Source: Mycolicibacterium mageritense | GTDB lineage: Bacteria; Actinomycetota; Actinomycetes; Mycobacteriales; Mycobacteriaceae | Length of the DNA: 64,000 nt | Direction of reading: 5' to 3' | NCBI RefSeq assembly: GCF_010727475.1 | Contig: NZ_AP022567.1 | Span: forward strand, 5,332,001-5,396,000 | Part shown: one piece after another, positions 8,193 through 16,722 of the stretch | How the letters are laid out: each line of letters begins with the position of its first letter | Numbering within the stretch: position 1 is the stretch's first letter | The notes under the pieces: generated by a model | Databases searched by the model: none | The model's input: the letters and a program-made list of their open reading frames with translations, nothing else | What the model was told of the DNA's origin: nothing | Translations under genes and position numbers: made by a program

Positions 8193-9461
8193 TCAGCGAC
8201 GGGGCATCGCCGCGGCCACCGAGTTCTGCAACGTGTCGATGAACGCCTTGGCGTTGCGGCTCTGCAGGTACGTCGCGACCGCGTCGTACATGGCCTGCTG
8301 GAAGAACGGCGGCATCAGCTCGCCGTGCGTGATCGACAGCAGAACGTGGTCGTGCCACAGGGATTCGGAGGCCTGGCGCTGGTAGGCCGGCAGCGTGGCG
8401 ACATCCACGTCGCGGCGTACCGGCACCGAGCCCTTGATTCGGTTGAAGGCCAACGAGGTCTCGGGATCGGCCACCACCTCAAGGAACTTGAGGGCGTTGA
8501 CACCGTCGGGTGCATCGGACGACACCACGAACGAGTCGACGATCGCGAGGTAGGCGCCGCCGGTGCCCGGATAGGGCACGTACCCGAAGTCGGTGCCCTC
8601 GGTGGCCTTGTTCGCGACGAGCTCGCCGTACACCGAGTCGTTCATCGACAGGAATGCGCACTCGCCCGCGGCGAGCTTCTTGGCGGCCTGATCCCAGGTG
8701 AGACCCGCCGCGGCCGGGTCGGCCGCCGCGACGACCTGGCCGAACCGCGTGAGCGCCTCGTCGACCTCGGGGCCACGCCAGTCGAAGGCGTCGTCGTGGA
8801 TCCGGGTCCAGCCCTGCGGCCCCACCACGCCGAGCAGCGTGTTCTCGAACAGTTCGGTCGCGGTGAACCGGTCCTTGCCGCCCAGGCACAGCGGGGTCCG
8901 GCCGGTAGCGGCCAACTTCGCGAGGTCGGCCGCGAACGCCTCCGGCGCATAATCCGGTCCGGGCGCGGCGATGCCCGCGTCCCGGAGCACTTTCTGGTTG
9001 AACCACAGCACGTTGCCGCGGTGCGCGCCGGTCGGCACACCCCACTGGGTATCGCGGTAGGTCGCGGCCTGCAGCAGCGCAGGGGGAAGGTTCGGGCCGA
9101 GTCCGCTGCGCTCGTAGACCGACGCCACGGCGGCGATCCGATCGGCGTCGACCCAGGCGCGCAGCGAGCTGCCGAGGAACGTCTGCCACACATCGGGTGG
9201 ATCCCCGGCGCGCAACCGTTCGGCGAGTGCGATCTGGACGTTGCTTCCCGCGCCGCCGGCGATCGAACCGTCGATCACGTCAACGCCGGAATCGGTCTTC
9301 TCGAACGCGTCCAGCAGCACCTCGAACGCGGGGTGTTCCGATGGCGAAACCCACCACGACACCACCTCGAGGCGGTCGGTGGGATCGGAGAAGTTCGCCG
9401 AACCACCGCCGCCGCAGGCGACGAGGAGCACGGCCAGGGCGGCGACCCAGGTGCGCTTCAT
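8193..9461 (-). CDS. family 1 extracellular solute-binding lipoprotein
   Basis: A 422-residue sugar-type binding protein. The N-terminus is a lipoprotein signal with lipobox VACGGGG, so it is expected to be exported and membrane-anchored. The body has the two-lobe pattern of maltose/sugar binders (DRLEVVSWW, then a GNVLWFN segment). ATG 9461 overlaps the transporter stop by ATGA, so the two are translationally coupled. No ABC permease or ATPase is in view, which is odd for this family; an MFS permease takes their place. Confidence 0.8.
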   Translation of the reverse strand: MKRTWVAALAVLLVACGGGGSANFSDPTDRLEVVSWWVSPSEHPAFEVLLDAFEKTDSGVDVIDGSIAGGAGSNVQIALAERLRAGDPPDVWQTFLGSSLRAWVDADRIAAVASVYERSGLGPNLPPALLQAATYRDTQWGVPTGAHRGNVLWFNQKVLRDAGIAAPGPDYAPEAFAADLAKLAATGRTPLCLGGKDRFTATELFENTLLGVVGPQGWTRIHDDAFDWRGPEVDEALTRFGQVVAAADPAAAGLTWDQAAKKLAAGECAFLSMNDSVYGELVANKATEGTDFGYVPYPGTGGAYLAIVDSFVVSSDAPDGVNALKFLEVVADPETSLAFNRIKGSVPVRRDVDVATLPAYQRQASESLWHDHVLLSITHGELMPPFFQQAMYDAVATYLQSRNAKAFIDTLQNSVAAAMPRR

Positions 9462-10777
9462 GACTGGGCTCCCGTCGGTGCGGCCTTCAGGTCGAACACC
9501 GCGTACGCGGTGACCACGGCGAAACAGATGGCAGGCACGATGAAGGAGATCGCCGGACTGGTCATGTCGAGGAGCCGGCCCTGGATCAGCGGCATGATGG
9601 CGCCGCCGACGATGGCCATCACCAGCCCCGCCGCCCCGAACTTCGTCGCGGGCCCGAGGCCTTGCAGAGCCACGCCGTAGATCGTCGGAAACATCAGCGA
9701 CAGGCAGAACGACAACGCCACGACCGCGGCAACCCCGGCGACATTGGGTGACACCATGGCGAAGACGCACAGCAGCACGGCGAGCGCACCGAGGGCGGTG
9801 AGCACCTTGGTGGCCCGGATCTTCCCGATCACCCACGTCATCACGAATCGCGAGATCAGGAACACGATGAGGCTGACCTGGAGTAGGTAGCCGCCCAGCT
9901 GCAGCGATCCGTCGAGCGCCTGCTGCGTGTACTGGATGATGTAGGTCCAGGTGCAGACCTGCGCCGCGACGTTGAAGAACTGCGCGACCACGCCGAACAC
10001 ATAGCGCTTGTTGGACATCAGGATTCGGATCGGTGACCGGCCGGCCAGATCCCCGGACTCGAACTCCTCGACGATCGGGGGAGACTTCTTCACCGCGATC
10101 ACCAGGCCGATGGCGATCAGCACGAAACCGAGGCCGAGGTACGGGCCCATGACGGCGCCGAGCTGGCCGGCACGGATGGTGTGCTCTTCGGCAGGCGTGA
10201 GGCTCGCCATGTTCACCGGCTCGTCGAGCTTGGGCAGGATGAGGGTCGCGGCCAGCAGTACGCCGATGTTGGTGCCGACGGGATTGAACGCCTGAGCGAA
10301 GTTGAGGCGCCGGGTTGCGGTTGCCTCCGGGCCCAGCGACATCACGTACGGGTTGGCCGAGGTTTCCAAGATCGAGCAGCCGGCCGCGATCGCGAAGAGT
10401 GCGACGAGAAACGCCTCGTACGTCATGATCTTGCTGGCCGGGTAGAACGCCATCGAGCCGGCGGCGGCGAGCAGCACCCCGGTGAGCAACCCGGCCTTGT
10501 ACCCGAAGCGTTGATTGATCAACGCGGCCGGAAGCGCCAACAGGAAGTAGGCGCCGAAGTAGGCCAGCTGGACGAGCGAAGCCTGGAACGTGTTCATGTC
10601 GAAGATCGTCTTGAACCCGGCCACCATGGGAGTCGTGAGATCGGCCGCCACACCCCACGCCGTGAAGCAGCAGATCAGCACGATGAACAACACCCACATC
10701 TTGGGGTAGACCAGGGCGACGCGGTCGCCGGTCGGTGGGGCCTGCGCGGGTTGATCGGCCTGTTCCGTGGTCGTCAT
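9458..10777 (-). CDS. MFS sugar transporter, FucP (fucose:H+ symporter) family
   Basis: A 439-residue, 12-helix major facilitator. Features typical of the FucP/GluP group include the LAYFGAYFLLALPAALINQRFG helix-loop (shown in part at about residues 60-80), ETSANPYVMSLGP and FNPVGTNIG. ATG 10777 is preceded by GAGAAGGG. The stop overlaps the start of a solute-binding lipoprotein gene. Substrate is probably a hexose or deoxyhexose. It is not part of the M. tuberculosis block, so it is a lineage-specific insertion between Rv3054c-like and nrdH. Confidence 0.82.
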   Translation of the reverse strand: MTTTEQADQPAQAPPTGDRVALVYPKMWVLFIVLICCFTAWGVAADLTTPMVAGFKTIFDMNTFQASLVQLAYFGAYFLLALPAALINQRFGYKAGLLTGVLLAAAGSMAFYPASKIMTYEAFLVALFAIAAGCSILETSANPYVMSLGPEATATRRLNFAQAFNPVGTNIGVLLAATLILPKLDEPVNMASLTPAEEHTIRAGQLGAVMGPYLGLGFVLIAIGLVIAVKKSPPIVEEFESGDLAGRSPIRILMSNKRYVFGVVAQFFNVAAQVCTWTYIIQYTQQALDGSLQLGGYLLQVSLIVFLISRFVMTWVIGKIRATKVLTALGALAVLLCVFAMVSPNVAGVAAVVALSFCLSLMFPTIYGVALQGLGPATKFGAAGLVMAIVGGAIMPLIQGRLLDMTSPAISFIVPAICFAVVTAYAVFDLKAAPTGAQS

Positions 10778-11435
10778 AATCGCCCTTCTCCTCATTGAGA
10801 ATGACTTCACTGGTGTGTGGCGTACGTCACGGTACCCAGGTGTTTTCCGCCCAGGGGCAGGTTGCCGGACTGGGCATGAACGGGCAGATTCGGTGCGGGT
10901 TTTGCGTCCGTTTGGCCGGGATTGGCGTGTGGTTCTGACGGCTTCCGTGTGCGGCCGGGGCGGTCGATCTCGCTCGGCGGGTACGCCGCGGCCGGCCGGT
11001 CACCGCCGTACTGGCGGTTTGCTACTGGTGATCTTGATGTGCTAGGCCCGGCGGATTTGTCGGTGGCTGGTGGTAGACCGGTACATGTAGTGCGACACGC
11101 GCTCGGCGGGCGTTCACGACACGCCGGGCGCGGGGCTTGCGGCAAGCTTACGACCTGGGAATTTCAAAAATGTTATTCAGAACATGTTGTATGGCTTCGG
11201 ATGGCGGGCCACTAGGTGTAGTGTCTGTGAGACCGACAGGCCACCACAGTTCGGGAGCCCGCCGGAGCGCAGCGAATCCGGCGGAGTCGGTTTCACAACC
11301 GGCCGGAAGGCGGCTTCGGGTGCCAGGAATTTTGGGGGGCTGGAGGTCGCTGAAGTATAGCGAGCACCGTGATCCAACCAAGTTGCCAGTCCGGGTTTAG
11401 ACCTTTCACTTACCGCAAGAGGAGCCGTACCGAAG
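10778..11435 (+). promoter_or_regulatory. 658-bp intergenic leader upstream of nrdH
   Basis: No convincing gene. It contains the divergent promoters of the MFS gene and nrdH. A strong hairpin at 11259-11284 has 8-bp perfect arms (CCGCCGGA / TCCGGCGG) and a 10-base loop, about 150 bp before nrdH. AAGAGGAG precedes the nrdH ATG. I looked for NrdR-type palindromes and a B12 box and saw neither clearly. Confidence 0.45.
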
Positions 11436-11696
11436 ATGACCGTCACCGTGTACACCAAGCCCGCATGCGTGCAGTGCAACGCCACCTACAAGGCGCTGGA
11501 CAAGCAGGGCATCGCCTACGAGAAGGTCGACATCACGCTCGACAGTGAAGCCCGCGACTACGTGATGGCGCTGGGCTACCTGCAGGCCCCGGTCGTCGTG
11601 GCCGGCAACGAGCACTGGTCGGGCTTCCGTCCGGATCGGATCAAGGCGCTCAGCAATGGAGCAATATTGTCATCTGATGCAACATTGGTGAGCTAG
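11436..11696 (+). CDS. nrdH: NrdH glutaredoxin-like electron donor with an altered C-terminus
   Basis: An 86-residue reductant of class Ib ribonucleotide reductase, recharged by thioredoxin reductase. The redox motif CVQC and the C-terminal WSGFRPDRIKAL match mycobacterial NrdH. After RIKAL the protein departs from the usual short alanine-rich end and continues SNGAILSSDATLVS before TAG. This tail is encoded by the inserted element that begins at about 11655. Joining the two flanks across the TCAGC repeat restores RIKALSAAVSA and a 78-residue protein, close to the 79 of M. tuberculosis. The active site is untouched, so function is probably kept. Confidence 0.93.
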   Translation: MTVTVYTKPACVQCNATYKALDKQGIAYEKVDITLDSEARDYVMALGYLQAPVVVAGNEHWSGFRPDRIKALSNGAILSSDATLVS

Positions 11697-11698
11697 CC

Positions 11699-12931
11699 AT
11701 GTTGCCTGTTGTCGCAGCTAGGACGTCGGGGGGTGAGACCTCGACGCGAATCGCCGAAGGTCAATTCCCATCGAAATCCTCATGCATCAATGATGCATCT
11801 GTTACAACAGGCGTCGTGAATAGTGATTCCCAGGGCGCGGCCCGACGGGTGTTGGCACCCAATGTTGTTCAGCTCGATCCGGAACAAGCTGTCCTCGAGG
11901 CAATGCTGCAGGGCTGGGAACGCCAGCAGCGGGCTCGGTTCTTGAAGGACGCGACGATCACTCCGCGTCTCCGCCTGGTGCGGCGGTTCGTCGAGTTTTC
12001 TGGACTGTATCCGTGGCAGTGGGCGCCCGCCGAAGGTGAGGCCTGGATCAGTGCATTGCGGTCTGGTTCGTCACCGTTGAGGGTGTCGACAGCGCGCAAT
12101 TATGAGATCGACATCCGAATGTTCTGCGAGTACCTGCTCGACCAGCGCTACGGCTGGCTCACCGAATGCACGCAGCAGTTCGGGCAGGTTCCGCAACAGG
12201 TATTCCACGAAGACAACTCGATCATCCATGTCGGCGAGTACGAAGGTGATCCGTCGCGTCGTCCGCTGACCTATGACGAGGTTCAGGCATTGTTTGATGC
12301 CGCCGACGCCCGTGTGGAATCGATCCGAGCGCGCGGCCGCAAGGGTGCGTTGACGGCGCTGCGCGACGCGGCGATGCTGAAGTTCTGCTACGCCTACGGG
12401 CTACGCCGCCGCGAGGTAGTGCACTCCGATGTTGTTGATCTGCGCCGCAATTCGAAGGCGGATGAGTTCGGCAGGTTCGGTGCGTTGTCGGTCCGTTACG
12501 GCAAGTCGTCCCGGGGTGGAGCGCCGAAGCGGCGGACTGTTCTGACGGTTCCCGAGATGAGCTGGATCGTCGAGGTCCTGGACCACTATCTGACCGATGT
12601 GCGGCCGTTGTTTCCTGCTGATAAGCAGCAGGCACTGTGGTTGACCGAGCGTGGCAGCCGGATCGGCACCCGCATGCTCAACACGACGTTTTCGACCGTG
12701 CGTGATGAAGCCGGCATTGATCCGACGCTAGATCTGCACTGCCTGCGACACTCCTACGTCACGCATCTGGTGGAGTTCGACTACCCGGAACGGTTCATTC
12801 AGGAGCAGGTAGGGCATTCGTTCTCCTCGACGACAGCGATCTACATCGGAGTGTCCAACGAGTACCGCAACCGATTGATCAACCGGTCGATGCAGTCGCG
12901 TTATGGCCACCTTGATGGGGGGCCGCGATGA
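11699..12931 (+). CDS. tyrosine recombinase (XerC/D-like) of the nrdH element
   Basis: A recombinase of up to 410 residues. The catalytic set is complete: Arg in YGLRRREVV (about 235), Lys in YGKSSRGG (about 267), HCLRH (about 346-350), His in VGHSFSS (about 372) and Tyr in AIYIGVS (about 381). A SAM-like core-binding domain precedes it. The true start may be GTG 11816 (VNSDSQG), since the first 40 residues have low-complexity, non-domain character. Its stop overlaps the next ATG (ATGA). It is the probable strand-exchange enzyme of the element. Confidence 0.88.
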   Translation: MLPVVAARTSGGETSTRIAEGQFPSKSSCINDASVTTGVVNSDSQGAARRVLAPNVVQLDPEQAVLEAMLQGWERQQRARFLKDATITPRLRLVRRFVEFSGLYPWQWAPAEGEAWISALRSGSSPLRVSTARNYEIDIRMFCEYLLDQRYGWLTECTQQFGQVPQQVFHEDNSIIHVGEYEGDPSRRPLTYDEVQALFDAADARVESIRARGRKGALTALRDAAMLKFCYAYGLRRREVVHSDVVDLRRNSKADEFGRFGALSVRYGKSSRGGAPKRRTVLTVPEMSWIVEVLDHYLTDVRPLFPADKQQALWLTERGSRIGTRMLNTTFSTVRDEAGIDPTLDLHCLRHSYVTHLVEFDYPERFIQEQVGHSFSSTTAIYIGVSNEYRNRLINRSMQSRYGHLDGGPR

Positions 12932-13260
12932 AGCAGATGGATTATGCCTGGCATTTGCGGGCCAAGATGGCTGAGAAAGGCATGTTCTCGACCACGGACC
13001 TGCAGCCACATCTGGCCGACCGTGGCGTCAGCCTGTCGCGTGAGCAGACCTACCGCATGGTCACCGGTCAGCCGCAACGGTTGAGCATGCATACCCTCGT
13101 CGCGCTGTGCGACATCTTGGAATGCACTCCGAACGATTTGATAGAGCCACAGGTTACCGAGGTGGCAACGAAAAAGGTTGCAGGACAGTCACGTAACACT
13201 GTCACTGCGCTCGCGTCGGCGCGACGCACGAAGATTCAGCGGCCAGGAGCAGGGTCATGA
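12928..13260 (+). CDS. small XRE-type HTH protein of the nrdH element
   Basis: A 110-residue protein with a Cro/CI-like HTH in the first 75 residues: GVSLSREQTYRMVTG as the recognition region, then LVALCDILECTPNDLIEP, a signature of this family. A basic tail (SARRTKIQR) follows. It overlaps both neighbours by four bases, so it is translated with the two recombinase-like proteins. It may act as regulator, directionality factor or architectural partner. Confidence 0.82.
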   Translation: MKQMDYAWHLRAKMAEKGMFSTTDLQPHLADRGVSLSREQTYRMVTGQPQRLSMHTLVALCDILECTPNDLIEPQVTEVATKKVAGQSRNTVTALASARRTKIQRPGAGS

Positions 13261-15131
13261 GCGTCGCGGCCCCTCCGCGGCACATCTGCGATCAGTGCGG
13301 CCGCCTCGCGCCCCGCGCAGCGCGCACAGCCGAGGGCGGCCTGTGCCGAACCTGCTATCAGCGGGATCCGCGCCGGTTCGAGGAATGCGCGCACTGCGCT
13401 CGACGCAAGGTTCCGTCGAGCCGTACACCGGATGGAAAAGCTTTGTGCAACAACTGCGCACGCCCCAAGCGGGTATGCGCTGGGTGTGGCCGGCTCGACC
13501 ACGCAAAACTGGTCACGGGTGACGGGCCGCTATGCCAACGCTGCTACACCGCACCGCCTCGTCGATGCGGAAAGTGCGGCATTGTCGCTCCGGTCGCCAT
13601 CCGTGCAGGTCGCCGCGGCGACGTTGATCTCTGCAAGCGGTGCTTCCAGTCACCGGAGTTGGCATGCGGCCACTGCGGCCGGATCCGGCCCGCTCACACA
13701 CGCTGGCCGCTCGGGCCGGTTTGTCTACCCTGCTACAAGCTCACATTGCGCCGTGCGCAGCAGTGCACGCAATGTGGTGAACCAAAAATCTTGATCGGCC
13801 GTGACGCCACTACGGGTGCCCGGATCTGCGGCCCCTGCGCCGGTTCAGCACAGGACTACAGCTGCATCCAATGCGGGCATGCCGGACCTCAACACTTCGC
13901 CGGAACGTGCCTGCGATGCTCCGTCGGGCGGCTGGCTAGTGAACTGCTAACCACCACCACCGAGACGGGGCCCGCCGTTGAGGGCTTGCAGGAGCTGCCA
14001 AAGCTTTTGGCCCATCGAGGAGATCCAGCCTCGACGATGCGCTGGCTGATCAAGCCGCGAACGCAATCGATGCTGTTCACGATCGCACGAAGCGCGGCTA
14101 CCGACACCCTGACCCATTCCACGCTCGATACGTGTGATCAGGTCCGAGCGCGTCACTACCTACGCGCGATGCTTGTCGAGCTCGGTCTGTTGCCGCCTCG
14201 AGACGAGCCGATCGACCGCTTCGAAACCTGGATCAACGAACTCGCCGCGACACTGCCCGCCGCTCACGCTGCATTGATCCACCCCTACGCGCGATGGGCA
14301 GTACTGCGGGCCGCCCGCCGCCGAGCCCGTCGACGCGGATACACCGACGGCGCCGCCAATACGGATCGTGAGCGCATTCGGACCGCGCTGCGGCTCATCG
14401 AACACATCGAGGCGCAAGGTCACCAGATCCGCGGGCTGACTCAAGCGATGCTCGACAGCTGGAGCGGTGGAAACCGCGACCGCACCAGCCACATCGCAGG
14501 CTTCATCGTCTGGCTAACTCGACGTGGCATCGTTGAAGATGTTGCAGTACATCGTGTTTCAACTCCACCGCCAAGTGAGATCGGCGACGAGCAAGAACAT
14601 TTGGCCCTCATCACCGAAATGCTCGATGACACCAGTCAAGTCGAACTCTCGACACGAGTGGCAGCACTCCTCGTCCTGCTCTACGGTTCGCGCCTGCCAC
14701 AGATCCAACGACTCACCACCGCCGACGTGATCACAACGAAGAAAGGCACAGCGCTCACACTGGCCGGTCATCCGCTGCTCCTACCCGCGAAGGTAGGTGC
14801 ACTCATCGATCAGGTTGCTGCAGCCGCCGACGCGAACCCCCACGCACGAACCCTGGACTGCAGTGCTGCCTATCTGTTTCCGGGCGGACGCCGACACGAG
14901 CCAATTCACACGACGACACTGGGCCGCAAGCTCAACAAGGCCGGGATCTCGGTCCGGGTCAACCGGAACCGAGCGATGCTCGCCCTCACCAGCGACTTAC
15001 CAGCGGCAATCGTGGCCACCCAATTCGGGCTACACATTTCCTCGGCCACGACATGGGCGAAGTTCGCACAACGCGACCAACGGGCTTATCTCGCGGCGCG
15101 GCCACAGCCACTCGCTGCCGGGGGTGCATAG
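13257..15131 (+). CDS. zinc-ribbon protein with a degenerate tyrosine-recombinase C-terminus
   Basis: A 624-residue protein. Residues 8-225 hold many CxxC or CxxxC pairs (CDQCG, CRTC, CAHC, CNNC, CAGCG, CGKCG, CGHCG, CTQCG, CIQCG, CLRC), forming a tandem array of zinc ribbons or treble clefs. Residues 300 to the end resemble a recombinase core-binding plus catalytic domain: LLYGSRLPQIQRL aligns with the first catalytic Arg, and FGLHISSATTWAKFA with the LGH...Y region. The nucleophile tyrosine position appears to be Trp and HxxR is not intact (VNRNR). I infer a catalytically dead DNA-binding partner of the recombinase encoded at 11699. No precise family recognised. Confidence 0.72.
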   Translation: MSVAAPPRHICDQCGRLAPRAARTAEGGLCRTCYQRDPRRFEECAHCARRKVPSSRTPDGKALCNNCARPKRVCAGCGRLDHAKLVTGDGPLCQRCYTAPPRRCGKCGIVAPVAIRAGRRGDVDLCKRCFQSPELACGHCGRIRPAHTRWPLGPVCLPCYKLTLRRAQQCTQCGEPKILIGRDATTGARICGPCAGSAQDYSCIQCGHAGPQHFAGTCLRCSVGRLASELLTTTTETGPAVEGLQELPKLLAHRGDPASTMRWLIKPRTQSMLFTIARSAATDTLTHSTLDTCDQVRARHYLRAMLVELGLLPPRDEPIDRFETWINELAATLPAAHAALIHPYARWAVLRAARRRARRRGYTDGAANTDRERIRTALRLIEHIEAQGHQIRGLTQAMLDSWSGGNRDRTSHIAGFIVWLTRRGIVEDVAVHRVSTPPPSEIGDEQEHLALITEMLDDTSQVELSTRVAALLVLLYGSRLPQIQRLTTADVITTKKGTALTLAGHPLLLPAKVGALIDQVAAAADANPHARTLDCSAAYLFPGGRRHEPIHTTTLGRKLNKAGISVRVNRNRAMLALTSDLPAAIVATQFGLHISSATTWAKFAQRDQRAYLAARPQPLAAGGA

Positions 15132-16120
15132 TGGACGTCCTGGACCGATTCAAGATCGACGTACCAGTGGTGCAAGCAGGCATCGGCAGCATGGCTCCGC
15201 CCGAATTGGCAAGCGCCGTCGCAAAAGCCGGTGGATTGGGAACAATCGGCTTCCGTCCCGACAGCGAGCTTCGCTCAGCCATCGATCACGTGCGCCAAGA
15301 AGCCCCAGGCCGAGCGATCGCGGTCAACCTGCTGATGGAACTCGCGCGGCCATCGCACGTCGAAGTTTGCCTAAAAGAAGGCATTGACATCGTCGTCTTG
15401 GCGTTTGGCGGGGACAGAGCGTTGGTCGAGCGTTTCCAAACCAGAAATGTCACGGTCTTGGCCATGATCGGCACCGAGGACGAGGCCCGAAAGGCAATCG
15501 CCTGGGGCGTTGACGCCTTGATCGCCCAAGGGAACGAGTCCGGCGGACACCTTTCTGGGCATCAAGCCGCAGCCAATCTGCTGCAACGTACCTTGTTGAT
15601 TGCCCACGACACGCCAGTTCTGCAAGCCGGCGGAATCGCCGAGCATGCCGACACGCGCGCAGCTCTCGATGCAGGAGCGGCCGCAGTCGTCGCGGGCACT
15701 CGGTTCCTGCTCACCCACGAGTCTCCAGCGCACCCCGCCTATCAACAGCGCATTCTCGAAGCGAAACAGACCGTCGAAACGACGCTGTTCGGGCTCGGTT
15801 GGCCCAGGGCCCACCGAGTGGTTGAGAACAACGCGACTCGTCGGTGGTGTCAGCCCGACGGAACCGCAAAGGCCCTCCCTCGCACCATCAACGCCTACAG
15901 CGCGCCATTGGCGAAACTCGCGCCCGAGGACGACAACCCCGCGCGGCTTCTCAGCAAGCAGCGCCCAGGCCTGCCTTTCTTTACCCCCGCGGCACCGATC
16001 AAAGGCATGCCCACTGAGTGGATCGAACGTTCGGCACTCTATGCCGGCGACTCAGGAATCAGGATGACCGAGGTCATCTCAGCGGCCCAAGCAGTCAAAC
16101 AACTGGCGGGCGTCACATGA
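15131..16120 (+). CDS. nitronate monooxygenase family FMN enzyme (element cargo)
   Basis: A 329-residue TIM-barrel flavoprotein. The N-terminus VDVLDRFKIDVPVVQAGIGS, GLGTIGF, the active-site segment GNESGGHLSGH and the FMN-phosphate region GGIAEHADTRAALDAGA follow the nitronate monooxygenase/2-nitropropane dioxygenase order. GTG 15131 overlaps the preceding stop by one base, so I prefer it to the frame beginning at 15053. It would oxidise alkyl nitronates such as propionate-3-nitronate, or act as a related enoyl reductase. Its tight coupling to recombinase genes makes it real cargo, not flanking DNA. Confidence 0.85.
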   Translation: MDVLDRFKIDVPVVQAGIGSMAPPELASAVAKAGGLGTIGFRPDSELRSAIDHVRQEAPGRAIAVNLLMELARPSHVEVCLKEGIDIVVLAFGGDRALVERFQTRNVTVLAMIGTEDEARKAIAWGVDALIAQGNESGGHLSGHQAAANLLQRTLLIAHDTPVLQAGGIAEHADTRAALDAGAAAVVAGTRFLLTHESPAHPAYQQRILEAKQTVETTLFGLGWPRAHRVVENNATRRWCQPDGTAKALPRTINAYSAPLAKLAPEDDNPARLLSKQRPGLPFFTPAAPIKGMPTEWIERSALYAGDSGIRMTEVISAAQAVKQLAGVT

Positions 16121-16174
16121 CAGCCGCCAAATCAAACCGACCACCACCAACCCACCCCGGAAAGGAATCACCAG

Positions 16175-16234
16175 ATGAATACAGCACCATCGAATATCGC
16201 CCCTCCGCCAGTCAGCGCAGCGGTCAGCGCGTAA
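16175..16234 (+). other. 19-codon reading frame carrying the displaced nrdH tail
   Basis: An ATG with AAAGGAATCACC upstream opens a frame MNTAPSNIAPPPVSAAVSA ending at TAA 16232-16234. The final SAAVSA is the predicted original C-terminus of NrdH, cut off by the insertion; the preceding residues are element DNA. It could be translated and help couple nrdI, but no function is claimed. Confidence 0.5.
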
Positions 16235-16278
16235 CGGAGACGGTCAAGACGCATCAACCCGGGGAGGATGGGAACAGG

Positions 16279-16722
16279 ATGACCAATCTCGTCTACTTCT
16301 CCAGCGTCTCGGAAAACACTCACCGATTCGTCGAGAAGCTCGGCATCCCCGCGACCCGGATCCCACTGCACGGCCGCATCGAGGTCGACGAGCCGTACGT
16401 GCTCGTCCTGCCCACGTACGGCGGCGGCCGTGCCACCCCGAACATCAATGACGGTGGCTATGTGCCCAAGCAGGTCATCGCGTTCCTCAACAATGAACAC
16501 AACCGGTCGTTGATCCGCGGTGTCATCGCCGCGGGCAACAACAACTTCGGCGCGGAGTTCGCCTACGCGGGCAATGTCGTGGCGAGCAAGTGTGGCGTGC
16601 CGTATCTCTATCGCTTCGAACTCATGGGAACCCCGGACGACGTGGCTGCCGTCCGCGCGGGCTTGGAAGACTTTTGGAAGGACCAGACGTGCCACCAACC
16701 GTCACAGCTGCAGAGCCTGTAA
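16279..16722 (+). CDS. nrdI: NrdI flavodoxin-like activator of class Ib RNR
   Basis: A 147-residue flavodoxin that supplies oxidant (superoxide-type) to assemble the Mn(III)2-tyrosyl radical cofactor of NrdF. Seen are the FMN loop YFSSVSENTHRFVEKLG, VLPTYGGGRATPNINDGG and AAGNNNFGAEFAYAG. It sits just after the inserted element and overlaps nrdE by 34 bp, as is common in mycobacteria. Expression now depends either on read-through across 4.5 kb of foreign DNA or on a promoter in the element. Confidence 0.95.
   Translation: MTNLVYFSSVSENTHRFVEKLGIPATRIPLHGRIEVDEPYVLVLPTYGGGRATPNINDGGYVPKQVIAFLNNEHNRSLIRGVIAAGNNNFGAEFAYAGNVVASKCGVPYLYRFELMGTPDDVAAVRAGLEDFWKDQTCHQPSQLQSL

Larger units (their letters stand above)
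11655..16216 (+). mobile_element. 4.56-kb tyrosine-recombinase element inserted in the 3' end of nrdH
   Basis: The 5-bp sequence TCAGC occurs at 11650-11654 (nrdH side) and 16212-16216 (nrdI side). Deleting 11655-16216 rejoins nrdH in frame, giving a normal C-terminus and TAA at 16232. Inside is a tight run of four genes: tyrosine recombinase, XRE protein, zinc-ribbon recombinase-like protein and nitronate monooxygenase, each overlapping the next by 1-4 bp. The short core repeat and absence of terminal inverted repeats fit tyrosine-recombinase insertion rather than a DDE transposon. Exact ends could differ by a few bases. Confidence 0.8.

Noticed and set aside
8193..10697. A single 834-codon minus-strand frame covering both transporter and binding-protein genes
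   Set aside because: Its first half is Arg/Gly-rich out-of-frame reading of the FucP-like gene; only the part after ATG 9461 is coding.
10778..11435. NrdR boxes or a cobalamin riboswitch upstream of nrdH
   Set aside because: No pair of NrdR-type palindromes and no recognisable B12 box; only a simple hairpin is seen.
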